From Natribaculum luteum (GTDB taxonomy: Archaea; Halobacteriota; Halobacteria; Halobacteriales; Natrialbaceae), in the NCBI RefSeq assembly GCF_023008545.1, contig NZ_CP095397.1, positions 62,001 through 126,000 of the forward strand: DNA of 64,000 nucleotides, in the 5' to 3' direction. The notes under the pieces are model-generated. The model had not been told where the DNA came from, made no database searches, and saw nothing but the letters and a program-made list of their open reading frames with translations. Both the position numbers and the translations under genes were made by a program. Below, piece after piece: positions 36,912-45,344 of the stretch. Each line of letters starts with the position of its first letter. The stretch's first letter is position 1.

Positions 36912-37289
36912 TCACTTCCAGATCAGTCCCGTAACCGAGCCACTCAACACGAGGTCGGCGTCGTTTCGACAGGCGATCGACACCGCGAGTTCGTAGCGAT
37001 CGTCGCGTTCCGCGACGTCCTCGGTGGTCCACGTGCAGGTGATCGACTCGCCCGTGTAGACCGGCCGGTGGAACGTAAACTCCATCGTGTGGGCCAGCAC
37101 CTCGAGGTCGCCGCCGATGGCGGTCGGCAGCGTCGCCGTCAGCAGTCCGTGAACCACGAGTCGACCGTCCTCGTCGGGCTCGACGTGCTGGGGCTGTGTA
37201 TCTCCGGAGAGTTCTGCGAACCGGCGTACGTCCTCGGTCGTAAATGTCCGCTCGACCGTGTGAACGTCTCCTTCTCGGGGAACATCCAT
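36912..37289 (-). CDS. MaoC-like hot-dog dehydratase
   Basis: 125 residues. The MaoC pattern is FTTEDVRRFAELSGDTQPQH (catalytic Asp and His of the hydratase motif D-x4-H) followed by VVHGLLTATLP and FHRPVYTGESITCTWT. The family hydrates enoyl-CoA esters. The stop codon TGA is read from the TCA of the element's right end, so the insertion may have replaced the original C-terminus. Length is slightly short for the family. Confidence 0.88.
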   Translation of the reverse strand: MDVPREGDVHTVERTFTTEDVRRFAELSGDTQPQHVEPDEDGRLVVHGLLTATLPTAIGGDLEVLAHTMEFTFHRPVYTGESITCTWTTEDVAERDDRYELAVSIACRNDADLVLSGSVTGLIWK

Positions 37290-37424
37290 CGTAGCGTACT
37301 CGAGGGAGACAGACGGCGGCGGGTCACGTAAAAATACGGGCCGGGGACGAGTCGCCGAGGCCGCGCCGGCTCACAGCCGGCAGCCTCGAGACGTCCCCGA
37401 TCGTCGCGTCGTCGCCGCTCGCAG

Positions 37425-37823
37425 CTACTCGTCGTCTCCGTCGGTTCCAGCCGCCCGACTCGCGGCCTCGAGGACGCTCGTCGCTCGCTTTACCTCCGCA
37501 CCGCTCTCGACGAACAAAAGCGTCTTCGGCGGCGTCGTCGCCTTCGGTCGCACCCGGAGGTCGGCGTCTTCGGCGGCCTCGAGCGTCGCGTCGCGACCCG
37601 CCTCGAGCTCGAGGTGAGCCCTGTCTTCGTGGACGAACGCGCGTGCGAAGCGGTCGCCGTCTCGCTCGACGTCGTACGCGCGAGTGCCGTCGACCGTCGG
37701 TTCGACGTCGCGGTCGGCGTTGGTCACGGCAAAGTGGGCCAGTTCGCCGTCCTCGCGCCCGTCGATCTCCGAGGCGAGCAGTTCGGCGATGCGTCGACCG
37801 TCCGTGATCCGATCTTCGACCAT
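37425..37823 (-). CDS. Conserved haloarchaeal protein of unknown function (132 aa)
   Basis: Beta-rich, charged: starts MVEDRITDGRRIAELLASEI and has TRAYDVERDGDRFARAFVH, then RVRPKATTPPKTLLFVESGA and VKRATSVLEAASRAA. No Cys, no membrane segment, no motif I can name. The gene lies 23 bases after DUF2240 in the same direction, so they probably share a transcript. Confidence 0.7.
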   Translation of the reverse strand: MVEDRITDGRRIAELLASEIDGREDGELAHFAVTNADRDVEPTVDGTRAYDVERDGDRFARAFVHEDRAHLELEAGRDATLEAAEDADLRVRPKATTPPKTLLFVESGAEVKRATSVLEAASRAAGTDGDDE

Positions 37824-37846
37824 ACCCGTCCCTCCGTCGCCCGTCG

Positions 37847-38299
37847 TTAATCGTCTTCGGTCAGCGCCGACCGCGCGACGGGAACGAGTTCCGAGACGTC
37901 GAGTCCCTGTCGGCGAGCGTAGACGACCGCTGCGACCTCGATTGTGACGCCGAGGTCGCCCTGCAACGCGTTGATCGCGCCGACGGCCTCGTGTTTCTCG
38001 AGGCCCTCCGCCACGAGCGCGTCGAGCACCTGCTCGAACGCCGATCGCTCGCGCAGCAGGTCTTCGTCAGGGGTGAACTCCTCGGGGACCGTCACCGCCG
38101 CGGGGTCGAATGCAGCGCGGAGTTCGGCACCGTCTCGCTCTACGAGTTCCCGTTCGGTCGCGACGTCGATCAGTCGCTTCGACTGGTCGGGCGAGAACCA
38201 GTCTCTGTCCAGCGAGAGCGCGACGACGAACTCGTTCTCTCGAAGCGTTCGAGTGCCGTTCTGTTTGAACGGCGCTGCGACGGCGACGCGGAGGCTCAT
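37847..38299 (-). CDS. DUF2240 family protein
   Basis: 150 residues from MSLRVAVAAPFKQNGTRTLR. The pattern VVALSLDRDWFSPDQSKRLI, FTPDEDLLRERSAFEQVLDA and KHEAVGAINALQGDLGVTIE fits the haloarchaeal DUF2240 family. It is helical, without known activity. Next to it are RNase HI upstream and a hypothetical gene downstream. Confidence 0.82.
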   Translation of the reverse strand: MSLRVAVAAPFKQNGTRTLRENEFVVALSLDRDWFSPDQSKRLIDVATERELVERDGAELRAAFDPAAVTVPEEFTPDEDLLRERSAFEQVLDALVAEGLEKHEAVGAINALQGDLGVTIEVAAVVYARRQGLDVSELVPVARSALTEDD

Positions 38300-38376
38300 C
38301 GCCACGGAATCTGCGAGCCGTCGGGTTAACGCTGGCGATTTACTGGATCGAACGATCGAACGACAGCCAGCAGACG

Positions 38377-39015
38377 CTAGTCGGAGGCGTGGCTACCGCT
38401 GCCGTTACGGTTCGCTCGCGACGGCGGCGGAAACTCCGCTGCCGTGGGTTCCGGACACTCCGGGAGGACACACCGGTCGAGTTCGTCGTTGACGTGTGCG
38501 TACTGATCGGGTGCGTTCGCGAGGGGGTGTGCGGGGTTCTGGTCGCTGTCGATGCGCGCGACGCGAAGTTCCTCGAAGCCGTTGACTCGAGCGCGGATGC
38601 CACGCCAGTGGTTCGTGCTGGCCGGCGGGATCGAGAACGGGCGCGGCGGCTTTCGATCCGGATGGCCGGCGGCGAGGACGGCGTTGTTGACGTTGCTGGC
38701 GAGATCGTCGTGGTCGACGAGGACGCCGACACGGGCGTCGGGCGGGGCACGAGCCGCGAGAACGTCGAGCCCGAGGTGCAACGCCCGGTACTCGGCGACG
38801 TTGTTGTCCGGCGGCGTGTCGGTCGTCGCGACGCGAGCGACGCGAGTCCCGTCGCGCGTTTCGATCACGGCACCCAGTCCCCCACCAGACTCGCGGAAAG
38901 ACCCGTCGGTGGCGACGTAGAAGTCACGGTGATGGGTGCGAGGGGGGTGGGCGATGTGGGGCGTCGGCGACTCGTCGAACAGATCCCGCAGTGCGGGGCG
39001 GCCGTGAGCGGCCAT
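38377..39015 (-). CDS. rnhA: Ribonuclease HI, haloarchaeal type
   Basis: 212 residues. The RNase H catalytic set is visible: Asp37 (YVATDGSFRES), Glu75 (NNVAEYRALHLG), Asp101 in LVDHDDLA, and a C-terminal His/Asp region. The enzyme cleaves RNA in RNA-DNA hybrids and primers. Residues 1-30 form an extra N-terminal segment and the end is a Pro/Asn-rich tail, both typical of halophile versions. Confidence 0.9.
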   Translation of the reverse strand: MAAHGRPALRDLFDESPTPHIAHPPRTHHRDFYVATDGSFRESGGGLGAVIETRDGTRVARVATTDTPPDNNVAEYRALHLGLDVLAARAPPDARVGVLVDHDDLASNVNNAVLAAGHPDRKPPRPFSIPPASTNHWRGIRARVNGFEELRVARIDSDQNPAHPLANAPDQYAHVNDELDRCVLPECPEPTAAEFPPPSRANRNGSGSHASD

Positions 39016-39093
39016 AATCGGCTGTAAGCCACAGGGCTACTTAACTGTACTGTCTACGGTAACGTCTCGCATGACACAGTTATACGGGGAAAC
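39016..39093. other. Divergent spacer left of the relic element
   Basis: Short sequence between the rnhA start and the relic border. The minus-strand rnhA promoter must be here: AGCCACAGGGCTACTTAACTG includes a TTAA-type box about 25 bases before the rnhA start. No gene is seen. Confidence 0.35.
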
Positions 39094-39600
39094 AGGCGCA
39101 ATACCACGCCGTTCACGGCGTGGGTACGCGCCGTCACTTGTGGTAACGGACCACCGTTCAAATGCTTCTCCGAGTTTGCCACGATGACGTTTAAGTGACA
39201 GGCGACCCCCTTAGTAGGCAGGAATCGGTCGGAACGGAGCGGATTCCGAACCGTCCTACGGAGGCGGCCTGTCCGCCCACGTAACGAGGCAATATCCGAA
39301 AAGGGCAGCCGGTGAACGCATATTCCAGAAGAGTGTGTCCGTGCCGACTGCTCAAAGCGAGCACCACGATACCTCCGACTCTGCTGACGCCTGCTGGCGT
39401 CCCCGTGGCAAAAACAACACCGGGACGCCGTACACGGTCGAGGATAGGAGTAACGGCGGTTTGGCACCGCCAGCAGTCCACCAGTCCAAGAGTGTGGGAC
39501 TACCCGTACCCAAAAGGGCTGGTAGTCCGCCGATTGGACTGCAAACCTGAAACTCCCACCGCTCGGGATTCCTCCGCGTGAACGCGGAGGAGGATGTCAA
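39094..39600 (+). mobile_element. Non-autonomous IS1341-type relic without tnpB body
   Basis: Left hairpin CCACGCCG-TTCA-CGGCGTGG at 39104-39123, right hairpin CCTCCGCG-TGAA-CGCGGAGG at 39571-39590, then AGGATGTCAA. It shares the 17-base AGGATAGGAGTAACGGC with the tnpB element. A fragment still reads VEDRSNGGLAPPAVH, matching the TnpB C-terminus GEDRSNGCVAQPSVH. No long frame and no RuvC residues remain. Length about 507 bp. It separates rnhA from the DMT gene. Confidence 0.75.
39396..39590 (+). ncRNA. Predicted orphan omega RNA of the relic element
   Basis: Stems seen: GGCGTCCC/GGGACGCC (39396-39403/39422-39429); the 17-nt hairpin at 39455-39471, where one pair differs from the tnpB copy by a compensatory change (T-A there, G-C here); an outer stem GCAGTCCA/TGGACTGC (39473-39480/39535-39542) enclosing GGACTACC/GGTAGTCC (39497-39504/39521-39528); and the right-end hairpin. 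This much preserved pairing in a non-coding relic suggests that the RNA is the maintained part. Expression is unknown. Confidence 0.5.
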
Positions 39601-39675
39601 ACACTGGCAGCCACCGTCGACGACCACGCCATTTCGAAGCGAAACAGATAGGAGCGAGAACGAGAGACACCGATT

Positions 39676-40602
39676 GTGAGCCGCTATCGAAGCTTCGTCC
39701 TCTTTCTGGTGCTCGCTGCAGTCTGGGGAACGGCCTTCGTCGCCATCAGCGCCGGACTCGAGTACTTTCCGCCGGTCCTGTTCGCCGCCTTGCGCTACGA
39801 CGTCGCGGGCGTCCTGATGCTCGGGTACGCGGCCTACGCGGTCGACGACCCGATCCCACGAGGGCGCGACCAGTGGGCGACGGTCGCCGCCGGTGCGGTC
39901 CTGATGATCGCCGCCTATCACGCGTTCCTGTTCGTCGGCCAACAGCACACGACGGCGGCCGCAGCCGCCGTGCTGGTGAGCCTCTCGCCGGTGCTGACGA
40001 CCGGCTTCGCCCGGGCGCTCGTGCCGTCGGACGCGCTGTCGTCGGTAGGCGTCGTCGGCGTCCTGATCGGACTCGTCGGCGTCGCCATCATCGCTCGTCC
40101 CGACCCGTCGAACCTGCTCGCTACCGACGTGGTCGCGAAACTGCTCGTCTTCCTCGCCGCAGCGTCGTTCGCGCTCGGGAGCGTCCTCACCCGGCGCATC
40201 GACGCCACCTTGCCGATCGAGACGATGGAAGCCTGGTCGATGGTCGGCGGCGCCGTCGTGATGCACGTCGTGAGCCTCGCCCTCCGCGAACCGGTCGACC
40301 TCGAGGCGTTTACCCAGCCCGAAGCGCTCGGCGCGCTCGCGTACCTCGCACTCGTCGCCAGCGCGCTCGGCTTCCTGCTTTATTTCGACCTGCTCGAGCG
40401 CCTCGGTGCCGTCGAGATCAACATGGTCTCGTACGTCGCGCCGATCTTCGCCGCCGTCTTCGGCTGGCTCTACCTCGGAGAGGTCGTCGACGTCGCGACC
40501 GCGGCCGGCTTCGTCGTCATCGCCGTCGGTTTCGTGCTCGTCAAACGTCGGGCGCTGCGAGAGGAGTTCAGCCACGTCCGACGGCTACGCTCGGGAGGGT
40601 AG
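39676..40602 (+). CDS. EamA/DMT-family transporter
   Basis: 308 residues from a GTG. Ten hydrophobic segments in two EamA repeats: the first begins FLVLAAVWGTAFVAIS with AALRYDVAGVLML, the second KLLVFLAAASFALGSVLTRR with VEINMVSYVAPIFAAVFGWL. Drug/metabolite exporters of this type often carry amino acids or related metabolites. The gene lies 76 bases right of the relic's border and is transcribed away from it. Confidence 0.93.
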   Translation: MSRYRSFVLFLVLAAVWGTAFVAISAGLEYFPPVLFAALRYDVAGVLMLGYAAYAVDDPIPRGRDQWATVAAGAVLMIAAYHAFLFVGQQHTTAAAAAVLVSLSPVLTTGFARALVPSDALSSVGVVGVLIGLVGVAIIARPDPSNLLATDVVAKLLVFLAAASFALGSVLTRRIDATLPIETMEAWSMVGGAVVMHVVSLALREPVDLEAFTQPEALGALAYLALVASALGFLLYFDLLERLGAVEINMVSYVAPIFAAVFGWLYLGEVVDVATAAGFVVIAVGFVLVKRRALREEFSHVRRLRSGG

Positions 40603-40675
40603 CGTTACTTTTTATCTCGAATCAAATTACTTCGAATTTCGTAGTTAGAGGCGGACGCACAGAACGGAGGGCCGA

Positions 40676-40972
40676 TCAGCGGCGGTAGGAGTGGCCGACG
40701 TAGAGCGCGACGAGATTCAACGCGAGGAGTCCGACGAACGTGAACGTCTCGGCAGCGTTCGACAGTCCCGTCGCGAGCAACGGGACGTGCAAGAACGGTA
40801 GTACGATCGCTGTCCAGAAACTCGTCATTCGAACTGGTTTCGCAAGCGCTGGAGAGACGCGCTCGAGTCTGCCCTGGTCGGACTGCTTCGGGTCAGACGA
40901 TGCCTCGCGAACCGAGGACGTGGGGCGGTCGTGCGTGGTTGGGGAACCCGGCATTGGAACACCTGGAGACAT
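40676..40972 (-). CDS. Small membrane protein of unknown function (98 aa)
   Basis: The start at 40972 is chosen because TATATG lies about 30 bases upstream and AGGA about 14 bases upstream on the minus strand; a 50-residue form from 40828 is also possible. The first 48 residues are polar, followed by two helices (SFWTAIVLPFLHVPLLATGL and FTFVGLLALNLVALYVGHSY). No motif recognised. Confidence 0.6.
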   Translation of the reverse strand: MSPGVPMPGSPTTHDRPTSSVREASSDPKQSDQGRLERVSPALAKPVRMTSFWTAIVLPFLHVPLLATGLSNAAETFTFVGLLALNLVALYVGHSYRR

Positions 40973-41324
40973 ATCACATTTTCCTAATACTGTCACATAT
41001 ATGCCCCCGAGCGTTTCGAGAGGTTGTAGCCGATTCACGCGAATACACGGCGGTTAACGTGTTCCAAAGACAGTTCGAGATCGAACGAAACGATTTATAA
41101 CCGTCCCTCCACTCTCTACAGGATCAATGTGAGTGAATGACACGCAATACCACGTTGAATCAAACGATCGCGACGTTATGACGGTGGTAACCGATCTGAG
41201 AGGTTCGTCACCGTGATTATCACCGGGAGAAGACGGTGCCTGCCGACGGAACGCCGGCTCTGAGAGGACATCGAACCGATGGCAGAACACTCGAGTCGTG
41301 ACGAGACGCGAAAACGGCGGCCGA
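40973..41324. other. 352-base region without a clear gene
   Basis: A plus-strand GATTTATAAC box (41090-41099) is a good archaeal TATA sequence, but only a 14-codon frame follows (ATG at 41137). GC content is lower than in the flanks at the left. It could carry a small RNA or a decayed gene; I see nothing firm. Confidence 0.35.
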
Positions 41325-43556
41325 CTACTGGAAGCCGATCCGGCTGCCTCGGCGGCCAGCGCCGGGTTCGACCGTACTCGTGCCGCCTTTGAACTCCTCT
41401 TTCATCCGCTCGTAGTAGTCTAAGATGTCGTCGGTGATCGTCGGGCGGACGTTCTCCAGGGCCGCTCGGAAGTGGCGCATCTCGACGACGTCGGCGTCGT
41501 CGTCTTCGCGCAGGGCCTCGATGGCTGCCTCGCGGGCGATCGACTCGAGGTCGGAGCCGACGTAGCCTTCGGTGATCTCGGCGATCTCTCGCAGGCTGAC
41601 GTCGGCGGCAAGCGGCGTATCGTCGGTGTGGATCTCGAGGATGCGCTCGCGACCCTCGGTGTCGGGTTCGCCGATCATCACGAGGCGGTCGAACCGACCC
41701 GAGCGCAGCAGTGCGGGATCGATCATATCAGGCCGGTTGGTCGCGCCGATGACCATCACGTTCTCCATCTCCTCTAAGCCGTCCAGTTCCGTCAGCAGCT
41801 GGTTGACAACCCGTTCGCTCACGTTGGAGCCGACGTCACCGCCCCGGCCCGGTGCCAGCGAGTCGAGCTCGTCGAAGAAGATCACCGTCGGGGAGACCTG
41901 CCGGGCCTTCCGGAAGGTCTGGCGGATCGCCTTCTCCGACTCACCGACCCACTTGCTGAGCAGTTGCGGACCGCGCACGGAGATGAAGTTGGCGTTGGTC
42001 TCGTTGGCGACCGCTTTGGCCATCAGCGTCTTGCCCGTCCCCGGCGGGCCGTACAGCAAGACGCCGGCCGGCGGGTCGATCCCCATCCGGTCGAATTTCT
42101 CCGGTGACGACAGCGGCCACTCGACGCTCTCCTGGACCTGTTCTTTGGCCTCGTGGAGGCCGCCGACGTCGTCCCACGAGATCTTCGGGAGTTCGACGAG
42201 GACCTCCCGCATCGCGCTCGGTTCGACCTCGTTTAACGCGCCGCGGAAGTCCTCGCGTTTGACGATCATCCGATCGATGAGACTCGGCGGGATGTCCTCC
42301 TCGTCCAGGTCGATCTCGGGGAGGTACCGCCGCAGGGCCTTCATCGCCGCCTCCTTCGTCAGCGACTCGATGTCCGCGCCGACGAAGCCGTGGGTCTCGT
42401 CGGCCAGGTGCGAGAGGTTGACGTCGTCGGACAGCGGCATCCCGCGGGTGTGGATCTGGAGGATCTCCTCGCGGCCCGTCTCGTCGGGGACGCCGATCTC
42501 GATCTCGCGGTCGAACCGACCCGGCCGGCGCAGGGCGGGGTCGACGCTATCGACGCGGTTGGTCGCCGCGATGACGATGACCTGGCCCCTGGCCTCCAGG
42601 CCATCCATCATCGTCAACAGCTGGGCGACGACCCGGCGTTCGACCTCGCCGGTGACGTCCTCGCGTTTGGGCGCGATCGAGTCGAGTTCGTCGATGAAGA
42701 TGATCGCAGGTGACTCCTCGCTCGCGTCCTCGAAGATCTCCCGGAGTTGCTGTTCGGACTCGCCGTAGTACTTCGAGATGATCTCGGGGCCGGCGATAGA
42801 GAAGAAACTCGCGGAGGTCTCGTTGGCGACTGCTTTCGCCAGTAAGGTCTTGCCCGTCCCGGGCGGGCCGTGCAGGAGGACGCCCTGTGGCGGCTCGATG
42901 CCCAGTTTCTTGAAGATCTGGGGGTGTTTCATCGGGAGTTCGACCATCTCCCGGACCCGCTGGATCTCACCCTGGAGCCCGCCGATGTCTTCGTAGGTAA
43001 TCCCCCCGCCAGTCTTCTCGAAGCCGCTGATCGGCTCCTCGCGGAGTTCGACGTCGGTGTCCTCGGTGATGAGGACGACGCCTTCGGGATCGGTCTCGAC
43101 GGCGATCAGCGGGATGGCCTGGCCCGGGGATCGCATGAACGGGTGATTCGTCGAGGACATGACGGGGACGATGTCGCGACCGACGACGGGCCGTTTGAGG
43201 ATCTGGCGTTTGACCATCCCGGCAGCGTCGGAGCCAAACTGCACCGACGCCTCCTCTGGCGGAGCGAGGACGAGCTTGTTGGCTTTCGTCGCCTCCGCTT
43301 TCCGGATAGTGACGCGTTCTCCGATGCCGACGTCGGCGTTCTGACGGGTGAAGCCGTCGATGCGGACCGTATCGGTGTTCCAGTCCTGCCGGTCGGCCCG
43401 CCACACCTTCGCGGCGGTGGTATCGGCCCCTTCGATCTCGATGATATCGCCCGGACTGAGCTTCAAATGCAGGAGCGTGTCCGGGTCGAGTCGGGCGATT
43501 CCACGACCCGAATCGTTCGGGTACGCCTTCGCGACCTCCAGTTGGACTTCATTCAT
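41325..43556 (-). CDS. cdc48: CDC48/VAT-type AAA+ ATPase
   Basis: 743 residues. Order: double-psi barrel and CDC48_2 domains (1-180), AAA D1 with Walker A GPPGTGKT at 230-237 and Walker [12 protein letters not shown]2 with Walker A at 503-510 and Walker [11 protein letters not shown], then a C-terminal helix bundle ending [10 protein letters not shown]. The hexamer unfolds proteins and feeds the proteasome. Both arginine-finger regions ([15 protein letters not shown]) are intact. Confidence 0.97.
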   Translation of the reverse strand: MNEVQLEVAKAYPNDSGRGIARLDPDTLLHLKLSPGDIIEIEGADTTAAKVWRADRQDWNTDTVRIDGFTRQNADVGIGERVTIRKAEATKANKLVLAPPEEASVQFGSDAAGMVKRQILKRPVVGRDIVPVMSSTNHPFMRSPGQAIPLIAVETDPEGVVLITEDTDVELREEPISGFEKTGGGITYEDIGGLQGEIQRVREMVELPMKHPQIFKKLGIEPPQGVLLHGPPGTGKTLLAKAVANETSASFFSIAGPEIISKYYGESEQQLREIFEDASEESPAIIFIDELDSIAPKREDVTGEVERRVVAQLLTMMDGLEARGQVIVIAATNRVDSVDPALRRPGRFDREIEIGVPDETGREEILQIHTRGMPLSDDVNLSHLADETHGFVGADIESLTKEAAMKALRRYLPEIDLDEEDIPPSLIDRMIVKREDFRGALNEVEPSAMREVLVELPKISWDDVGGLHEAKEQVQESVEWPLSSPEKFDRMGIDPPAGVLLYGPPGTGKTLMAKAVANETNANFISVRGPQLLSKWVGESEKAIRQTFRKARQVSPTVIFFDELDSLAPGRGGDVGSNVSERVVNQLLTELDGLEEMENVMVIGATNRPDMIDPALLRSGRFDRLVMIGEPDTEGRERILEIHTDDTPLAADVSLREIAEITEGYVGSDLESIAREAAIEALREDDDADVVEMRHFRAALENVRPTITDDILDYYERMKEEFKGGTSTVEPGAGRRGSRIGFQ

Positions 43557-43757
43557 GATTGCAAAGTGGCGACGATGTTCGTGACTCCGACTCGGGGTCG
43601 GATAGGTTTTTTGCTCGGGTTGAGTTTTAGTCCCGTGCTAGTCACTGTCACATAGAGGTCAGGGACGGAAGTACATAGAAGTACCGACCCCGGCCGATGT
43701 CGGTGTGTTTTCGCTGGACAGAGGTGGGTTTTTGGCACTGCTTACCCCAGTGGAACC

Positions 43758-45155
43758 ATGCGACTACTGGCGTTCGACGGACGGATGGGGGCGAGTGGCG
43801 ACATGATCCTCGCCGCGTTGCTCGCGGCCGGCGGCGATCCCAACGCACTCGAGCCGGTCGAAGATGCACTGGACCTCGAGTACCGGATCGGGACGACGAC
43901 CAAGTGCGGGATCACGTCGACGACCGTCGACGTCCTGCTGACCGACGAGGAGAGCGGCGATGACGAGCACGCACACGGCGAGAGACACCACGAGCGCCAG
44001 CACGGTGACGATGGCGGTCACGCACACCACCATCACGGCGGCGATCACGACCATCACCATCACGACGAAGCCGGCGACGAGCACGACGGGGACCACCATC
44101 ACCACCACGACCACGGCGACGACGAGCACGACCACGTCCACGCCGAAGGGCATGGCCCCCACCGCAGCTATCGCGAGGTCGTCGACATCGTCGCCGGAAT
44201 GGACCTCCCCGCGTCGGTCGAACGCGACGCCCTCGCGATCTTCGAACTGCTCGGCGAGGCCGAAGCCAGCGTCCACGGCACCGACCTCGAGGAGACCCAC
44301 TTCCACGAGGTCGGCGCGGACGACGCCATCGCGGACGTCGTCGGCGCGGCGCTGTTGCTCGAGGACCTCGAACCCGAGCGCGTCGTGACGACGCCGCTGT
44401 CGACCGGCGGCGGCACGGCGACGATGAGCCACGGCGAGTACCCCGTCCCGACGCCGGCGGTCGTCGAGATCGCCGAACGCGCGGACTGGTCGCTCCAGGG
44501 CGGCCCCGTCGAGGCCGAACTGCTCACACCCACGGGCGCGGCGATCCTCGGGCACGTCGCCGACGGCGTCGACTCCCTGCCCGCGATCGACCTCGAGTCG
44601 TCGGGCTACGGCGCGGGCGGCTACGACCTCGATCCGCACCCGAACGTCCTCCGGGCGCTCGTCGGCGAGGCCGAAGGCGAGCTGATCCGCGACGAGATCA
44701 CCGTCCTCGAGACGAACGTCGACGACGCGACCCCGGAGGTGCTGGGCGGCCTGCAAGAATCTCTCGCGGGCGCGGGCGCACGAGACGTCTCGATCCTCCC
44801 GGCGACGATGAAGAAGTCCCGCCCCGGCCACCTCGTGAAGGTGATCTGCAAACCCGAAGACAGCGAGCGCGTCGCCCGGAGACTCGCCGAAGAGACGGGC
44901 ACTCTGGGCGTTCGCGATACCGGCGTGACCTCCCGCTGGATCGCCGACCGGGCGTTCGAGACGGTCGACCTCGAGGTCGACGGCGAGACCCACGAGGTGA
45001 CGGTGAAAGTGGCGAGTGACGCCGACGGCACGATATACGACGTGAGCGCAGAGTACGACGACGCGGCAGCCGTCGCACGAGAGACCGGATTGCCGACTCG
45101 AGTCGTAGCGGAGCGAGCAGAGGCGACCGTCCGTTCCGATCGTACGGCGGAGTGA
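43758..45155 (+). CDS. larC: LarC-like nickel pincer cofactor cyclometallase with His-rich insert
   Basis: 465 residues. It begins MRLLAFDGRMGASGDMILAA, the LarC start, and has DLEETHFHEVGADDAIADVV, TPTGAAIL, VLETNVDDATPEVLGGLQES and MKKSRPGHLVKVICKPED. Residues 71-136 are a His/Asp-rich insert with more than 30 His, a probable nickel store. LarC puts nickel into the pincer cofactor of LarA-type racemases. No larA, larB or larE is in the window. Confidence 0.93.
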   Translation: MRLLAFDGRMGASGDMILAALLAAGGDPNALEPVEDALDLEYRIGTTTKCGITSTTVDVLLTDEESGDDEHAHGERHHERQHGDDGGHAHHHHGGDHDHHHHDEAGDEHDGDHHHHHDHGDDEHDHVHAEGHGPHRSYREVVDIVAGMDLPASVERDALAIFELLGEAEASVHGTDLEETHFHEVGADDAIADVVGAALLLEDLEPERVVTTPLSTGGGTATMSHGEYPVPTPAVVEIAERADWSLQGGPVEAELLTPTGAAILGHVADGVDSLPAIDLESSGYGAGGYDLDPHPNVLRALVGEAEGELIRDEITVLETNVDDATPEVLGGLQESLAGAGARDVSILPATMKKSRPGHLVKVICKPEDSERVARRLAEETGTLGVRDTGVTSRWIADRAFETVDLEVDGETHEVTVKVASDADGTIYDVSAEYDDAAAVARETGLPTRVVAERAEATVRSDRTAE

Positions 45156-45303
45156 TTCCTCGAGGTCTGCTCGAGGCAGACGATCGGTGACTCGAGTACG
45201 ACCCTGTCGGCTGTTACGTGGCCGCTGCTCGAGACGGCACTCCTCGCGTCGCGTGACGACCGGTCGGCTATCGGCGTCGTTCCGTCGACTCGAGGCCGAT
45301 ACC

Positions 45304-45312
45304 AAATAAAAA
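45304..45312 (-). terminator. T-rich terminator after the 233-aa repeat protein gene
   Basis: On the minus strand CTTTTTATTTGG lies 33 bases after the stop codon at 45345. A similar T-rich stretch (TTTTATTTTTTG, 46687-46697) follows the paralogous gene, about 26 bases after its stop. Both are plausible archaeal terminators. Confidence 0.5.
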
Positions 45313-45344
45313 GAGGTGTTCCAATTGGTCGGGAAGCGACCGTC

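Larger units (their letters stand above)
35424..36915 (+). mobile_element. IS1341-type (IS200/IS605 family) element with tnpB only
   Basis: Left end: TTAC at 35420-35423 followed by AGCGAGAG and a perfect hairpin, CCCGGCG-TTTA-CGCCGGG (35435-35452). Right end: a 9-bp outer stem (36839-36847 with 36897-36905) that encloses two hairpins (36849-36865, 36871-36889), then AGGATGTCAC. One gene, tnpB, no tnpA. The ends resemble those of the second element at 39094-39600. The exact borders are estimated by comparing these two copies. Confidence 0.82.

Noticed and set aside
41137-41181. Short plus-strand peptide after the TATA-like box at 41090
   Set aside because: Only 14 codons with no supporting feature; left as an unassigned spacer.
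43764-45305. A 513-codon minus-strand open frame opposite larC
   Set aside because: Shadow of larC; the Val-rich stretch is the complement of the His codons.
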